The notes under the pieces are model-generated. The model saw only the letters and a list, made by a program, of their open reading frames with translations, was not told where the DNA came from and ran no database searches. The position numbers and the translations under genes are program-made. Shown one piece after another: positions 8,388 through 16,621 of a stretch of 44,383 nt of DNA (position 1 is its first letter; each line of letters begins with the position of its first letter). Source of the DNA: Deltaproteobacteria bacterium Ga0077539 (GTDB taxonomy: Bacteria; Myxococcota_A; Polyangia; Polyangiales; Ga0077539); contig LNEO01000209.1 in assembly GCA_001465015.1 (NCBI GenBank), forward strand, positions 1-44,383, read 5' to 3'.

Positions 8388-9224
8388 TCAGCCCGTGAGC
8401 TTCTCGCTCAGGGTCCAGAGGCGCTCTTGCGCGGCTTCATCGAGGGCCTCTTTCGCGGCGGTCTTCTGCTTCGATTTCTCGAAGTACTTGCCCGTGACCT
8501 TCGCGCCCTCGTCCGAGGTCGCGACGTGAAGCGAGCACGCCGCGCCCTGCTCGGGCGTGAGCAAGAACAAGTGAAAGATCTTCACGAGAAACTTCGGGTA
8601 GTCCCGCGCCAGCTCCGTCGCCACGACGCCCGGGTGCACGGAGTTGACCGTGATCCCATCCTTCTCGACGCGACGCGCGAGCGCGTTGGCGAACAGCACG
8701 TTGGCGAGCTTCGACTGGTTGTACGCCGCCGGACCGCTGAACGACCGCTTCTCGTACTGCAGGTCGTCCCACTCCATCTTTCCCCGGTAGTGCAGCGCCG
8801 ACGAGAGCACGACCACGCGCGATGGAGCGCTCTTCTTCAACACCGGAAGCAGCTCGTTGGTGAGCACGAACGTCCCGAGCTGGTTGGTCCCGAAGGTCGT
8901 CTCGAAGCCGTCCTTCGTCGTCGAGCGCGAAGTGGTCCAGACGCCCGCGTTGTTCACGAGCACGTCGAGACGAGCGAATCGCTCTGAAAATTCCCTGGCG
9001 AACGAGCGCACCTGCGAGAGGTCACCGAGGTCGAGCTTCATGAGCGCGACGTCGCTTCGGCCCGTCGTCTGCACGATGTCCGCCCGCGCCGCCTCGCCCT
9101 TGGTCGTGTCGCGACAGGCCATCACGACCGTCGCGCCGCGTTGGGCGAGGCCCCGCGCGGTCTCCTTGCCGATGCCAGTGTTGCTGCCCGTAACGATACA
9201 GATCTTGCCTTCGAGTGAGCTCAT
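8388..9224 (-). CDS. short-chain dehydrogenase (retinol dehydrogenase-like)
   Basis: This is a 278-residue NAD(P)-dependent oxidoreductase of the classical SDR family, closest in pattern to the retinol dehydrogenase/WW-domain oxidoreductase group. The cofactor motif TGSNTGIG is at about residues 12-19, LVNNAG at about 87-92, the active-site Ser in VVLSSALHYRG, and the catalytic YNQSK at about 165-169, followed by VNSVHPGVV. The substrate cannot be told from sequence. ATG 9224 begins directly before the Rossmann fold; the open frame continues further upstream without family similarity. It is convergent with sdhB and lies downstream of the TPR-methyltransferase gene on the same strand, with a 68-base gap. 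Confidence 0.9.
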   Translation of the reverse strand: MSSLEGKICIVTGSNTGIGKETARGLAQRGATVVMACRDTTKGEAARADIVQTTGRSDVALMKLDLGDLSQVRSFAREFSERFARLDVLVNNAGVWTTSRSTTKDGFETTFGTNQLGTFVLTNELLPVLKKSAPSRVVVLSSALHYRGKMEWDDLQYEKRSFSGPAAYNQSKLANVLFANALARRVEKDGITVNSVHPGVVATELARDYPKFLVKIFHLFLLTPEQGAACSLHVATSDEGAKVTGKYFEKSKQKTAAKEALDEAAQERLWTLSEKLTG

Positions 9225-9260
9225 GAGGTCCAGAGGTGTAGTGCGACGCGGCGCGGCATG

Positions 9261-9280
9261 CGTGAAGAACCGTGAAGAAC
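9261..9280. repeat. tandem 10-bp direct repeat
   Basis: CGTGAAGAAC occurs twice in exact tandem, in the short gap between the methyltransferase stop and the dehydrogenase start. On the coding (minus) strand it reads GTTCTTCACG twice. It could be a regulator site or a simple slippage duplication. Confidence 0.6.
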
Positions 9281-9292
9281 CGATGGAGTTCC

Positions 9293-10615
9293 TCAGCGGC
9301 TGAGCCTCAGCACGCCCTGGCCGGTGATCCAGCTGAGCGCGAGCCACTCGATCTTCCACGCCCAGCGATCGATCGCCTCGGTGAGCGCGCGGTGCTCGTC
9401 CTCGCGCCAACGCTCGTTGCCGACGAGCTCGTCGAACACGAGCACGGTTCCTGCTTCGAGCCTCGGGCCCAGCGCGTCGAGCGCACACCGCGCGCTCGCG
9501 TACAGGTCGCTGTCGATGTGAACCATCTTCAATCGCTCTTCGAGCGTCGCTGCGAACGCTGGCGCGGTCTGCTCGAACCACCCGACGTGCAATCGCACCG
9601 TGTCGGGCAACGCAGGGATCGATCCGCTCGTCGAAAACGCGCCGCGAGCCAAGCCGTTCCACGCTTCGGGAAGGCCCTCGAACGAGTCGAACCCGTGCAC
9701 GACGTCGCCCCGCGCCGAGAGCGCTCGCGTGCTCGTCCCGAATCGCACGCCGAACTCCGCGATCACCCCGACGGACGGAGCTCGATCCAACGCCAGCTCG
9801 AAGCCCTCGCGCTTGCTCGCAAACACCCTGGCCCCCGAGCGCTCTCGCGCATCGAGAACGAACGCGAGCGCCTCGGCCACGCCGCGCCCAGCGAGTCCCG
9901 AGTCGCGCAGCACCCGGTCGCTCGCCGCGCGCTCGCCGACGATCCCCAGCGCGCCAGCGTAGAGAATCGCCGCGTGCTCGCTGCTCGGGGCCAGGGCGTA
10001 GCCCCGCTCGGCGGCGCCCACGAATTCATGATCGCGCGCGCCGTCGTCGAAGCTCGCGAGGTGAAGCTCGATCCACGCCGACGCCTCGTCGCCTGCCCGC
10101 GCGACCGCCTCCCTGGCAGCGCCGATCGCTGCCGTTCTCTCGCCGAGCTCTGCCTTCGCCCGCGCGAGACCCAGCCAGGCGCCGATCATCGCGCCGTCGA
10201 TCGTCGCGCTCTGCTCGAAGCGCGCGGCGGCCTCTGCAAAATGCCCCATCGCGAAGAGCCCGATCGCGACGTCACGAAGCGCCCGCGCGTCGGTGGGAGC
10301 CAGCTCGATCCCGCGCTCGAACGCCGCTCGCGCCGCGATCGTGCGCCCGAGCTGCAGCTCGACCGCGCCGAGGTTCACCGCGACGTCCACGCTGTCCGGG
10401 GACTCTGCGAGCGCCTCGCGCAAGAGCACGGCGGCTTCGGCGAAGCGCCCCTTCTTTTGCGCGGACAGCCCAGCGCGCGCCCGCTCGCTCAGCGCCACGT
10501 CGAGCCGATAGCGCGTGGGGCGCTTCTTCGCGCCTCCTGCGCGCGATTTATTTGTGTGACCCGCTCGACCCTCGCGCCGCGCGGTCGGCGAGTCGTCCGT
10601 CGATCCTGCGCTCAT
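9293..10615 (-). CDS. TPR-repeat protein with TylF-type methyltransferase domain
   Basis: This is a 440-residue two-part protein. The first part (about residues 40-220) holds tetratricopeptide-like repeats (for example FAEAAVLLREALAESPDSVD and AARAAFERGIELAPTDARAL). The second part (about 260-425) looks like a TylF/Methyltransf_24 class SAM-dependent O-methyltransferase: glycine motif IAEFGVRFGTSTRAL, then FDSFEGLPEAWNG, the acidic VHIDSDLYASARCALDAL and VLVFDELVG. Such enzymes methylate sugar or small-molecule hydroxyls, often in surface polysaccharide or secondary-metabolite pathways. No such cluster is adjacent, so the substrate is unknown. ATG 10615 is followed by a basic Ser/Arg-rich leader. 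It is divergent from the pentapeptide gene across 29 bases. Confidence 0.8.
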   Translation of the reverse strand: MSAGSTDDSPTARREGRAGHTNKSRAGGAKKRPTRYRLDVALSERARAGLSAQKKGRFAEAAVLLREALAESPDSVDVAVNLGAVELQLGRTIAARAAFERGIELAPTDARALRDVAIGLFAMGHFAEAAARFEQSATIDGAMIGAWLGLARAKAELGERTAAIGAAREAVARAGDEASAWIELHLASFDDGARDHEFVGAAERGYALAPSSEHAAILYAGALGIVGERAASDRVLRDSGLAGRGVAEALAFVLDARERSGARVFASKREGFELALDRAPSVGVIAEFGVRFGTSTRALSARGDVVHGFDSFEGLPEAWNGLARGAFSTSGSIPALPDTVRLHVGWFEQTAPAFAATLEERLKMVHIDSDLYASARCALDALGPRLEAGTVLVFDELVGNERWREDEHRALTEAIDRWAWKIEWLALSWITGQGVLRLSR

Positions 10616-10644
10616 CGGCCTCGTGCTACCGTCGTTTGCATCAA

Positions 10645-11112
10645 ATGGGTGATCGCAAGCAACCCCCTGAGCACACAGGCGCTGACCTTCGCTCGTCGCG
10701 CTACGAGGACTGCGACCTCCGTGAGGCGGTCTTCGTCGATTGCTCGCTAGAGAAGGCCACGCTACGGGACGTGTCCCTCAAGCACAGCGCGATCGACGAC
10801 GTGTCCTTCGCCGACGCCAAGGTGCACAACGCCAACTTCGAGAAGGCCACGCTCGATGACGTGACCTTCGGGCACAGCACGATTCGCAACGCGACCTTCG
10901 AGAAGGCTACGCTCGAAGACGTCGCGCTGCGCGAAGCCACCGTGCGCAACGCGGACCTCTCGGGGGTGTCGGTCACCGACGCGAAGCTCGATGGAGCGAA
11001 ATTCACCGATGTTTCGCTGGTCGACGTCGTGATCGAGGACGCGGTCATCACGGGCCTCGTCATCAACGGCGTCAACATCGAAGAGCTCGTTCGCGGCGCG
11101 AAGAAGGGCTGA
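10645..11112 (+). CDS. acidic pentapeptide-repeat protein
   Basis: This is a 155-residue protein made almost entirely of pentapeptide repeats. A hydrophobic centre residue (L, F, I or V) recurs exactly every five positions from Leu15 to Ile145, about 27 repeats, predicting a right-handed quadrilateral beta-helix of nearly seven coils. A 20-residue unit is duplicated (FEKATLDDV..., residues 65-84 and 85-104), also visible at DNA level. It has about 29 Asp/Glu against 19 Lys/Arg, so net negative. Acidic pentapeptide proteins such as MfpA and Qnr mimic DNA and bind gyrase; whether this one does is unknown. ATG 10645 starts directly before the repeats. The next gene begins 4 bases after the stop. 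Confidence 0.85.
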   Translation: MGDRKQPPEHTGADLRSSRYEDCDLREAVFVDCSLEKATLRDVSLKHSAIDDVSFADAKVHNANFEKATLDDVTFGHSTIRNATFEKATLEDVALREATVRNADLSGVSVTDAKLDGAKFTDVSLVDVVIEDAVITGLVINGVNIEELVRGAKKG

Positions 11113-11116
11113 ACCC

Positions 11117-11836
11117 TTGAGCACCGAGGATCAGCGCATCGCGCTCGCAAACCTCCACGCGCTCTCGCGCTCGGCGCTGCGCGCCAAGGACGCGCCCGCG
11201 ATCCGCGCGTATCTCGACGCCCTCGCGGACGTGGCGCCCGAGCCCGCCGACGGCGGCGAGGACCCTCGGGACGACTCTGTGTTGTTGAGGGATTTTACTG
11301 AAGATCCAGGCGTCGTGCGTCGCATGGGCGCGCAGGTTCGCGGGGTGATCCTCGGGGCCGGCTCGCACACGGACACGGTGTTGCGAGAGGTCGTCGCGCT
11401 GGTGCGCGCGCTCGACGGGGGCGGCGAGTGGACCGAGAAGAAATGGTCGCCCCGCGTCGAGGCGGCCCTCGCAGCGACGCGCGCGGACCTCGAGCGCGAC
11501 GTGGTCTTTCTTCGCCCCGTGCGCGCGCCCAAGACCGAAGACCCGCTCGCGTTTGCCCGTCGCTGGGGCGGAGTGCGCTCGCTCGAGCTCAACGCCTTCG
11601 TCGCCACGTTCACCCGCGACGGAACACACCCGCCCTCGGTCGCGTCCACCTCGAAGGGCCGCGACTCGGGCGCGCTGCGCCACGCGATCGCCGTCACCAA
11701 CGCCGCGCTCTCGATCGCTCGCGACGCCGACGCCGAGGACCCCGAGCTGCGCTCGATCCTCGAGGACGTCGAGCGCGTCGAGCGCGCGCTGGCTCCGTTG
11801 CTCGCGAACTTGATCGCCGCCGCGACCGGGCGATGA
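11117..11836 (+). CDS. hypothetical protein, middle of pentapeptide trio
   Basis: This 239-residue protein is not recognised. It is predicted mostly alpha-helical, Ala/Arg/Asp/Glu-rich, with no signal peptide or membrane segment. It contains GVRSLELNAFVATF and two conserved-looking tryptophans (EWTEKKW) but no catalytic motif I can name. The TTG start at 11117, four bases after the pentapeptide stop, gives continuous sensible coding. The stop overlaps the next start (ATGA at 11833-11836). This arrangement indicates translational coupling with both neighbours, so the three products probably act together. Confidence 0.75.
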   Translation: MSTEDQRIALANLHALSRSALRAKDAPAIRAYLDALADVAPEPADGGEDPRDDSVLLRDFTEDPGVVRRMGAQVRGVILGAGSHTDTVLREVVALVRALDGGGEWTEKKWSPRVEAALAATRADLERDVVFLRPVRAPKTEDPLAFARRWGGVRSLELNAFVATFTRDGTHPPSVASTSKGRDSGALRHAIAVTNAALSIARDADAEDPELRSILEDVERVERALAPLLANLIAAATGR

Positions 11837-13572
11837 CCGCGTCTTCGCGCGAGGCGAGGCTCGCGGCGATCTCGACGCAGCGAGAGCGATTTTCTCGCTC
11901 GATTGCTGCGGGGGATCGCGACGGCGTCAGCGACGCGATCCTCGCCGAGCTGCGCCTCTTGCTCGACGACGCGTGGGTTCGAACCCTCTCGGCGAGCGCG
12001 CTCGCGCCGGGAGTCCTCGGCGCGATGGTCCGAAGCGGGCGCCTCTCGCTCGAGCCATTGCGCGAGTGCCTCGACGAAGACCCGCGCTGGTCCGAAGGCG
12101 TCGCTGCGCTGATCGCGTCGCTCGATGACGAACAGACGTCTGTCCTCGACGCGAGCCTCTCGCTCGCGTCCGACGCGCCCGCGCGCAGCGCCCTACGGAC
12201 GGCGTTGCTCTTCGCTGGACGAACGCCGGCGGGGCGCGCCCCGGTCGAGTCGTTGCTCTCGATCGGTTGGAGCACGGCGCAGGTGCTCTTGTCCGACGAA
12301 GCGCTCGCTGAGTACGCGAGCGAATGCTACGCGCGACGCTACTCGACCGAAGAGCAGTCCCTCTTTGGCCTCTCCGAGCTCTCGACGATGCTCAGCTACG
12401 TCGAGCCTTCGCCGGACCGCGACGCTTCGCTGCGCGCGATCGTGCGCAGGATCGAGTTGATCCTCGACGAACGCGCGCCCGACGACCGCGGCGCAGAGGT
12501 CCTCGGCGCGTTGGCGGATCTCGTGCGAGCTCTCGTCACGTTGGGTGAACTCGCGCGGGCGGACGCGGTGTTGCAGCGGCTCGAGTCCTCGCTTGCGGCA
12601 GACAACCTCGACGAGCTCGAGCTCTTGTTCTGGGCCAGCCGCCCCGTGCTCGCCGCGGGCACGGCAGAAGAGCGCAAGGCCCGCGAAATGTCGTTGCTCG
12701 CGCTCGTTCCGAGGGAGTGCTCGGTGCGGCTGTGGAGGGTCGCGCTCGAGACCGTGACCTACCGCTCGGCCGCCCTCGAGACGCGCGTCGCTGAATTGCT
12801 CGCGCTGCATCTCTCGCGCGTCGATCGACTCGAGCCGATCGAGCGCGCCGAGGTCTTCGCCGACGTCGCGCTCGGCGCCAGGTGCTTCTCGCCAGCGCTC
12901 GTCGAGCGCTACGTCGAAGCGCTCGCGCGGCACGTCCGAGGCTCTTCGCTCTCGGACATGAACGCGAGGGTGATGCTGGATTTCGCCAGAGAGAATAGCG
13001 ACGCCGCGCGGTCGTTCGTCGAGCGCACGTGCGCGCAACGAACGATCGCCTGGTGGGAGGATCCTTCGGCGTACGCGAGGCTTCCGAGCTCGACGCTCGA
13101 GCTCGTGCTCGACGGAGCGCTTCGCGCGCAGGGCCCTCGATGGCCCTCGGCGACGGTGGACGCGCTGCGGTGGGCGTCGAAGGACTTGTCTAGCGCGTCT
13201 TCGCGTTGGATCGACGCGCTGTTTGGTGGCGCGCCGCTCGAGCAGCGCGCCGGGCGGGCGATCTTCGCGCTGGGACGCGCGCTGTTGGGCCTGCGCGAGA
13301 CCGGGCGAGACGCAGAGTCGTCGCGGGTCGCTGCGCGGTTGGCGGCCGGAGAGTTCTCTTCCTCACCGGCCTTCGACCGCGTGTGGTGGGAGCTCGGCGC
13401 GACGGCGCAGCGCGCGGCGTGGCTCGCTCGACCGGCGCGGGCGGATCGCGTGGGGTGGCTCGTTCCCAAGAGCGTGATCGAGACGCTCGCAGGCGCGGAG
13501 TGCGCCGATCGCTACGCGCGCTTCGTGGATCAATGGGTCGAGCGCACGGCGCGCGCGTGCGGCGCTCGTTGA
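11833..13572 (+). CDS. hypothetical helical-repeat protein, end of pentapeptide trio
   Basis: This is a 579-residue protein of unknown function. It is almost wholly helical, with repeated Leu/Ala/Arg-rich helix pairs suggestive of a HEAT/ARM/TPR-like solenoid (for example ALADLVRALVTLGELARADAVLQRLESSLA, which reads as a TPR-like pair around residues 225-255). It has no membrane segment, signal peptide or clear enzyme motif. ATG 11833 overlaps the preceding stop. The frame is open further upstream but only as a shadow of the preceding gene. It converges on the MOSC gene with 9 bases between stops. A scaffold role in a complex with the pentapeptide protein is a guess from coupling only. Confidence 0.75.
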   Translation: MTASSREARLAAISTQRERFSRSIAAGDRDGVSDAILAELRLLLDDAWVRTLSASALAPGVLGAMVRSGRLSLEPLRECLDEDPRWSEGVAALIASLDDEQTSVLDASLSLASDAPARSALRTALLFAGRTPAGRAPVESLLSIGWSTAQVLLSDEALAEYASECYARRYSTEEQSLFGLSELSTMLSYVEPSPDRDASLRAIVRRIELILDERAPDDRGAEVLGALADLVRALVTLGELARADAVLQRLESSLAADNLDELELLFWASRPVLAAGTAEERKAREMSLLALVPRECSVRLWRVALETVTYRSAALETRVAELLALHLSRVDRLEPIERAEVFADVALGARCFSPALVERYVEALARHVRGSSLSDMNARVMLDFARENSDAARSFVERTCAQRTIAWWEDPSAYARLPSSTLELVLDGALRAQGPRWPSATVDALRWASKDLSSASSRWIDALFGGAPLEQRAGRAIFALGRALLGLRETGRDAESSRVAARLAAGEFSSSPAFDRVWWELGATAQRAAWLARPARADRVGWLVPKSVIETLAGAECADRYARFVDQWVERTARACGAR

Positions 13573-13581
13573 GCGGCCCGA

Positions 13582-14082
13582 TCACTTCGGCGCGAGCTCG
13601 ACGCTCACCGCGTCGCCGACGGACACGACGCCTTCGCGCGTGACCTTCGCGTACATGCGGCTCCAGCCCGGGTGCACCTTCTCGCTCGATCGCTTGAACT
13701 CGCCGTCCGCGAAGCAGTGCGCGATGGTCTTGCACGGCGCTGCGTCGCGCGTGATCTCGATCACCACGCTGTCTCCGAGGGCGAGCGTCGCGCCTTGCGC
13801 CATGAGCGTCCAATCGACGCCTTCGATCACGACGTTCTCGCCGAGCGCGCCAGGCTCGATCGCGTGCCCTTCGTCTCTCAAGGCGTCGATGCGCTCTTTT
13901 GAAAACAAGCACACGGCTCGGTCCGGTCCGCCGTGGTGCTTTCGGTCCGTCTGCCAGTCGCCCTCGAGGCCTTCGGCGCTCACCCGCGCGCTGTCACCCG
14001 CGACCGCGCGCTTCGGAACGCCTCCACCCGAGGTAAACAACCCCGCGACGCGCCCTCGCGTCGAGCCTTCAGGCCCGTTCAC
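13582..14082 (-). CDS. MOSC domain protein
   Basis: This 166-residue protein is a stand-alone MOSC (molybdenum cofactor sulfurase C-terminal) domain of the YiiM type. It has KHHGGPDRAVCLFS, LGENVVIEGVDW, the conserved cysteine in DAAPCKTIAHCF, and KVHPGWSRMYAKV. MOSC proteins bind molybdenum cofactor or transfer sulfur, and YiiM-type members reduce N-hydroxylated compounds. The GTG start at 14082 overlaps the stop of the upstream lipoprotein gene (GTGA), implying coupled translation, and it matches the domain start. It is the last gene of a three-gene minus-strand operon. Why a cytosolic MOSC protein is coupled to two exported lipoproteins is unclear. Confidence 0.85.
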   Translation of the reverse strand: MNGPEGSTRGRVAGLFTSGGGVPKRAVAGDSARVSAEGLEGDWQTDRKHHGGPDRAVCLFSKERIDALRDEGHAIEPGALGENVVIEGVDWTLMAQGATLALGDSVVIEITRDAAPCKTIAHCFADGEFKRSSEKVHPGWSRMYAKVTREGVVSVGDAVSVELAPK

Positions 14083-15476
14083 GGAGTGACTCGCATTCGC
14101 GGCGCGCCGCCATTCGAGCAGCGAAATCCCACGGTCTCGTCGCTGCGATCGGGATCGAGCCAGCGGCGGATCCCGATGCGCGTGTCGACCGTTCGATAAT
14201 GTCGACCCCGCGCGAAGCGGCACTGCTGGCAGTACAGACCGGCGTTTTCTGGCTGCGTGATGGGCGAGCCCATCGTGGGGCCGAGGGGCCCCTGGGGGTG
14301 CGCGTTGCACCAGCTGTTGGTCCGCACTCCCGCGTCGTCAGCCCGAAGCGGGTCCGCAGGAAGCGACATGTAATAGTTGTTCGCCGTGTGCGTGGGGTTG
14401 GTGTCGAGCCAGTCGTACATCCACTCGTTGGCGTTGCCGTAGAGATGAAACACCCCTTCGGGGCTGCGGCCCATGTCGAGCGCGTTGACCGGCAACGGCG
14501 CTCCTACGCACGCGCCTCCGTCGGGGCCGTTGACTCCGATGTTGGCGCGCTCGCACGACGGCGCAGCGTCACCCCACGGAAACGGCCTCGTGCCCGTCTC
14601 TCCCCGCGCCGCTCGAAAGTACTCTGCCTCGGTGGGCAGCTGCTTGCCCGCCCACGAGCAGTACATCGCAGCACCAAACCACGTCACGCCCACGACGGGC
14701 AGCTCTTCGCTGTCGTCTCCGGGCGCCCTCCAGTATCCGATCCCCTGCTGCAGAACGAGCGGGCCGGGCCGGTTCGCCAAGAACAACAGGTTGACGTCCT
14801 GGCCAGCGTCGTTGCGATAGATCACGTACCGCCCGTAGGTCACGGTCGGGTTCATCACCGTCGTGGGTCGCGCGATGCGCAAGCGCTCCTGTGCCAGCGC
14901 TGACAAGAACACAGCGTACTGCCGCTGCGTCACTTCGTAGCGGTCGAGCGCGAAGCTCGTGAGGCACACCTGGTGCGCCGGAGCGTCGTCGCCCTCTCCG
15001 TCCGCGGGGTTGTTGCTGCCGATCTGGACTCCGCGGGTCGGACCGAAGTTCGCGACGCAGTCAGCGCCGTCGTCCACGACGCCGTTGCAGTTGTCGTCGA
15101 TTCCATTGCGGCAGATGTCCTCTTGCTCGGCGGCGTTGATCTCACACGAGAGCGCCCAGCGGCCGCCTTGCTGTTGGCACCTGCGCTGCCCTCCGCACAT
15201 GCGATTGCCGACGGTGGGCTGGCAATTTCCCCATGACTCGCGGTCATCCGAGAGGCCGTCCGCGTCGTCATCGACGCCGTTGCACTGCTCGACGACCGGC
15301 GCTGCGCAGAACCTCCGGCGCACGTTGCACACCTGTCCCGAGGGGCACTGATCGTCGCGGCTGCAACCGTCATCGACCTTGATGAGAAAGTTGCACGCGA
15401 CGCCGACGCCCGCGGCTGCCAGCGCGACGGCGACGATCCCGAGCGAACGCAGCGCCAATCCTGAGCGCGGGGTCAC
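14079..15476 (-). CDS. SUMF/FGE-like lipoprotein with MopE-type metal-binding motifs
   Basis: This is a 465-residue exported protein. The N-terminus is a signal with probable lipid-attachment cysteine (GVGVAC). Residues about 35-145 are Cys-rich, with two 'put metal-binding' (MopE-like) motifs: CNGVDDDADGLSDD and CRNGIDDNCNGVVDDG. The rest (about 150-460) is a formylglycine-generating-enzyme/SUMF-type fold: FALDRYEVTQRQYAVFL, PVVGVTWFGAAMYCSWAGKQ, LPTEAEYFRAARG and a final GFRC. The canonical catalytic Cys pair near the C-terminus is not clearly present; only LYCQQC lies upstream of the usual site. It may therefore be a non-enzymatic or variant SUMF. The GTG start at 15476 overlaps the PstS-like stop, and its own stop overlaps the MOSC start. 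Confidence 0.85.
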   Translation of the reverse strand: MTPRSGLALRSLGIVAVALAAAGVGVACNFLIKVDDGCSRDDQCPSGQVCNVRRRFCAAPVVEQCNGVDDDADGLSDDRESWGNCQPTVGNRMCGGQRRCQQQGGRWALSCEINAAEQEDICRNGIDDNCNGVVDDGADCVANFGPTRGVQIGSNNPADGEGDDAPAHQVCLTSFALDRYEVTQRQYAVFLSALAQERLRIARPTTVMNPTVTYGRYVIYRNDAGQDVNLLFLANRPGPLVLQQGIGYWRAPGDDSEELPVVGVTWFGAAMYCSWAGKQLPTEAEYFRAARGETGTRPFPWGDAAPSCERANIGVNGPDGGACVGAPLPVNALDMGRSPEGVFHLYGNANEWMYDWLDTNPTHTANNYYMSLPADPLRADDAGVRTNSWCNAHPQGPLGPTMGSPITQPENAGLYCQQCRFARGRHYRTVDTRIGIRRWLDPDRSDETVGFRCSNGGAPRMRVTP

Positions 15477-16456
15477 GTCCCACCCCGCGTCGCTGGCACT
15501 GCGCCGACCGTTCGAATCACCGCCTGGCCCTCGGCGCTGAACGCGAAGTCGATGAACTCTGCTTGGGGCTGGGTCGGGCGACCAGCGGTCACGAAGATGA
15601 ACGGTCGCTTGATCGGATACCGTCCGCTCGCCACGTTTTCGATCGTCGGCGCGATGGTCTCGATGGACACGGAGTTCATCGTCATCGCGTCGATTTGCGC
15701 GAGGGCGAGGTAGGCGATCGAGTTGGGCATCGACGTGACCGCCGCAGGGACGTCCTCGGCCATTGAAATCATGGTCGTCGCCATGACGGGAAGCCCGTTC
15801 ATCACCAGCTCGCTCCAGGCTTCAGCCGTTCCGGCCATCGTGTCGCGGGCAATCACGACGATCGGCGCGTTCGGACCTCGCACTTCGTTCCAGTTGCGGA
15901 TCGTCCCGGCGTAGATCCGGCGAAGCTCGTCCACCGTGAGGTTCGGCACCGAGACGTTGCGGTTGGTCACGACCGCGATCCCGTCGTACGCGAAGGGCGT
16001 CTCGACCATGCTCGAGTACGCCTCGCGTTCGGCCTGCAAAAGTCCACGCGACGCGATGCCGATGTCCATCCTCTCGCCGTTGCTCGAGTTGGGAGCGCCC
16101 CCAGGTGGCTCGGGCAAGTTGGCCTTGTTGCGGTTGGTAAAATTCGCGGGAAGCCCCTGGATCTCTCCCTCGCCTGCGAACTTGATCCCGCGCGACGTCC
16201 CGTCGCCCGTGAGCCGAAACGCTGCTCCGGACCTGCGCTCGCGAAACTTCTTCGCCAGCTCGAGCGCGTACGTATAGACCGTATTGGATCCAGAGATCCG
16301 AAGAGGAATCACGTTGTTCGTCGGGCTGCACGCCCACGCAGGCAACGCCGCAGCGCCCGCGAGCCCGAGCAGCGAGAGGGCCTCTCGCCTCGAAAGCCTC
16401 GGACGATCATCGTGTTCGACCGCTCGTGTGTCCTGGGTGTCTCGCGATTTCGCCAT
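15473..16456 (-). CDS. PstS-like Tat-exported substrate-binding lipoprotein
   Basis: This 327-residue protein belongs to the PstS/PBP-like superfamily (phosphate-type periplasmic binding). The N-terminus has a twin-arginine signal (SRREALSLLGLAG) ending in a lipid-attachment cysteine (LPAWAC). The binding fold shows ISGSNTVYTYALELAKKF, the LTGDGTSRGIKF segment, MDIGIASRG, FAYDGIAVVTNR, LRRIYAGTIRNWNEV and IARDTMAGTAEAW, all positions typical of PstS ligand contacts. No pstC, pstA or pstB permease genes follow. Instead the gene is translationally coupled to a SUMF-like lipoprotein, so it may be a sensor or scavenger rather than part of a transporter. ATG 16456 was chosen by the Tat signal. The ligand (phosphate or another oxyanion) is unproven. 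Confidence 0.85.
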   Translation of the reverse strand: MAKSRDTQDTRAVEHDDRPRLSRREALSLLGLAGAAALPAWACSPTNNVIPLRISGSNTVYTYALELAKKFRERRSGAAFRLTGDGTSRGIKFAGEGEIQGLPANFTNRNKANLPEPPGGAPNSSNGERMDIGIASRGLLQAEREAYSSMVETPFAYDGIAVVTNRNVSVPNLTVDELRRIYAGTIRNWNEVRGPNAPIVVIARDTMAGTAEAWSELVMNGLPVMATTMISMAEDVPAAVTSMPNSIAYLALAQIDAMTMNSVSIETIAPTIENVASGRYPIKRPFIFVTAGRPTQPQAEFIDFAFSAEGQAVIRTVGAVPATRGGT

Positions 16457-16621
16457 CGGTCTCTTCAGGGGCTCTTCCGTCGGCGCACCGCGCCAATCCA
16501 AATCCAGTGTATCGCACTCGAGCAACATCGGCGCGAACCTTTGCCGTGGATTTTTGGCAGGATTCGGCGGCCTCGCTTGACAGCGCACCGTTGTCGCGCG
16601 AGGTGATCGCCGCGTACGCCC

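Noticed and set aside
14079..15476. Active formylglycine-generating enzyme
   Set aside because: The SUMF fold is clear but the usual C-terminal catalytic cysteine arrangement is not; I keep only the fold-level call.
16577..16605. Promoter with perfect TTGACA before the flavin reductase
   Set aside because: No acceptable -10 hexamer at 16-19 bases, so a perfect -35 alone is not enough to call it.
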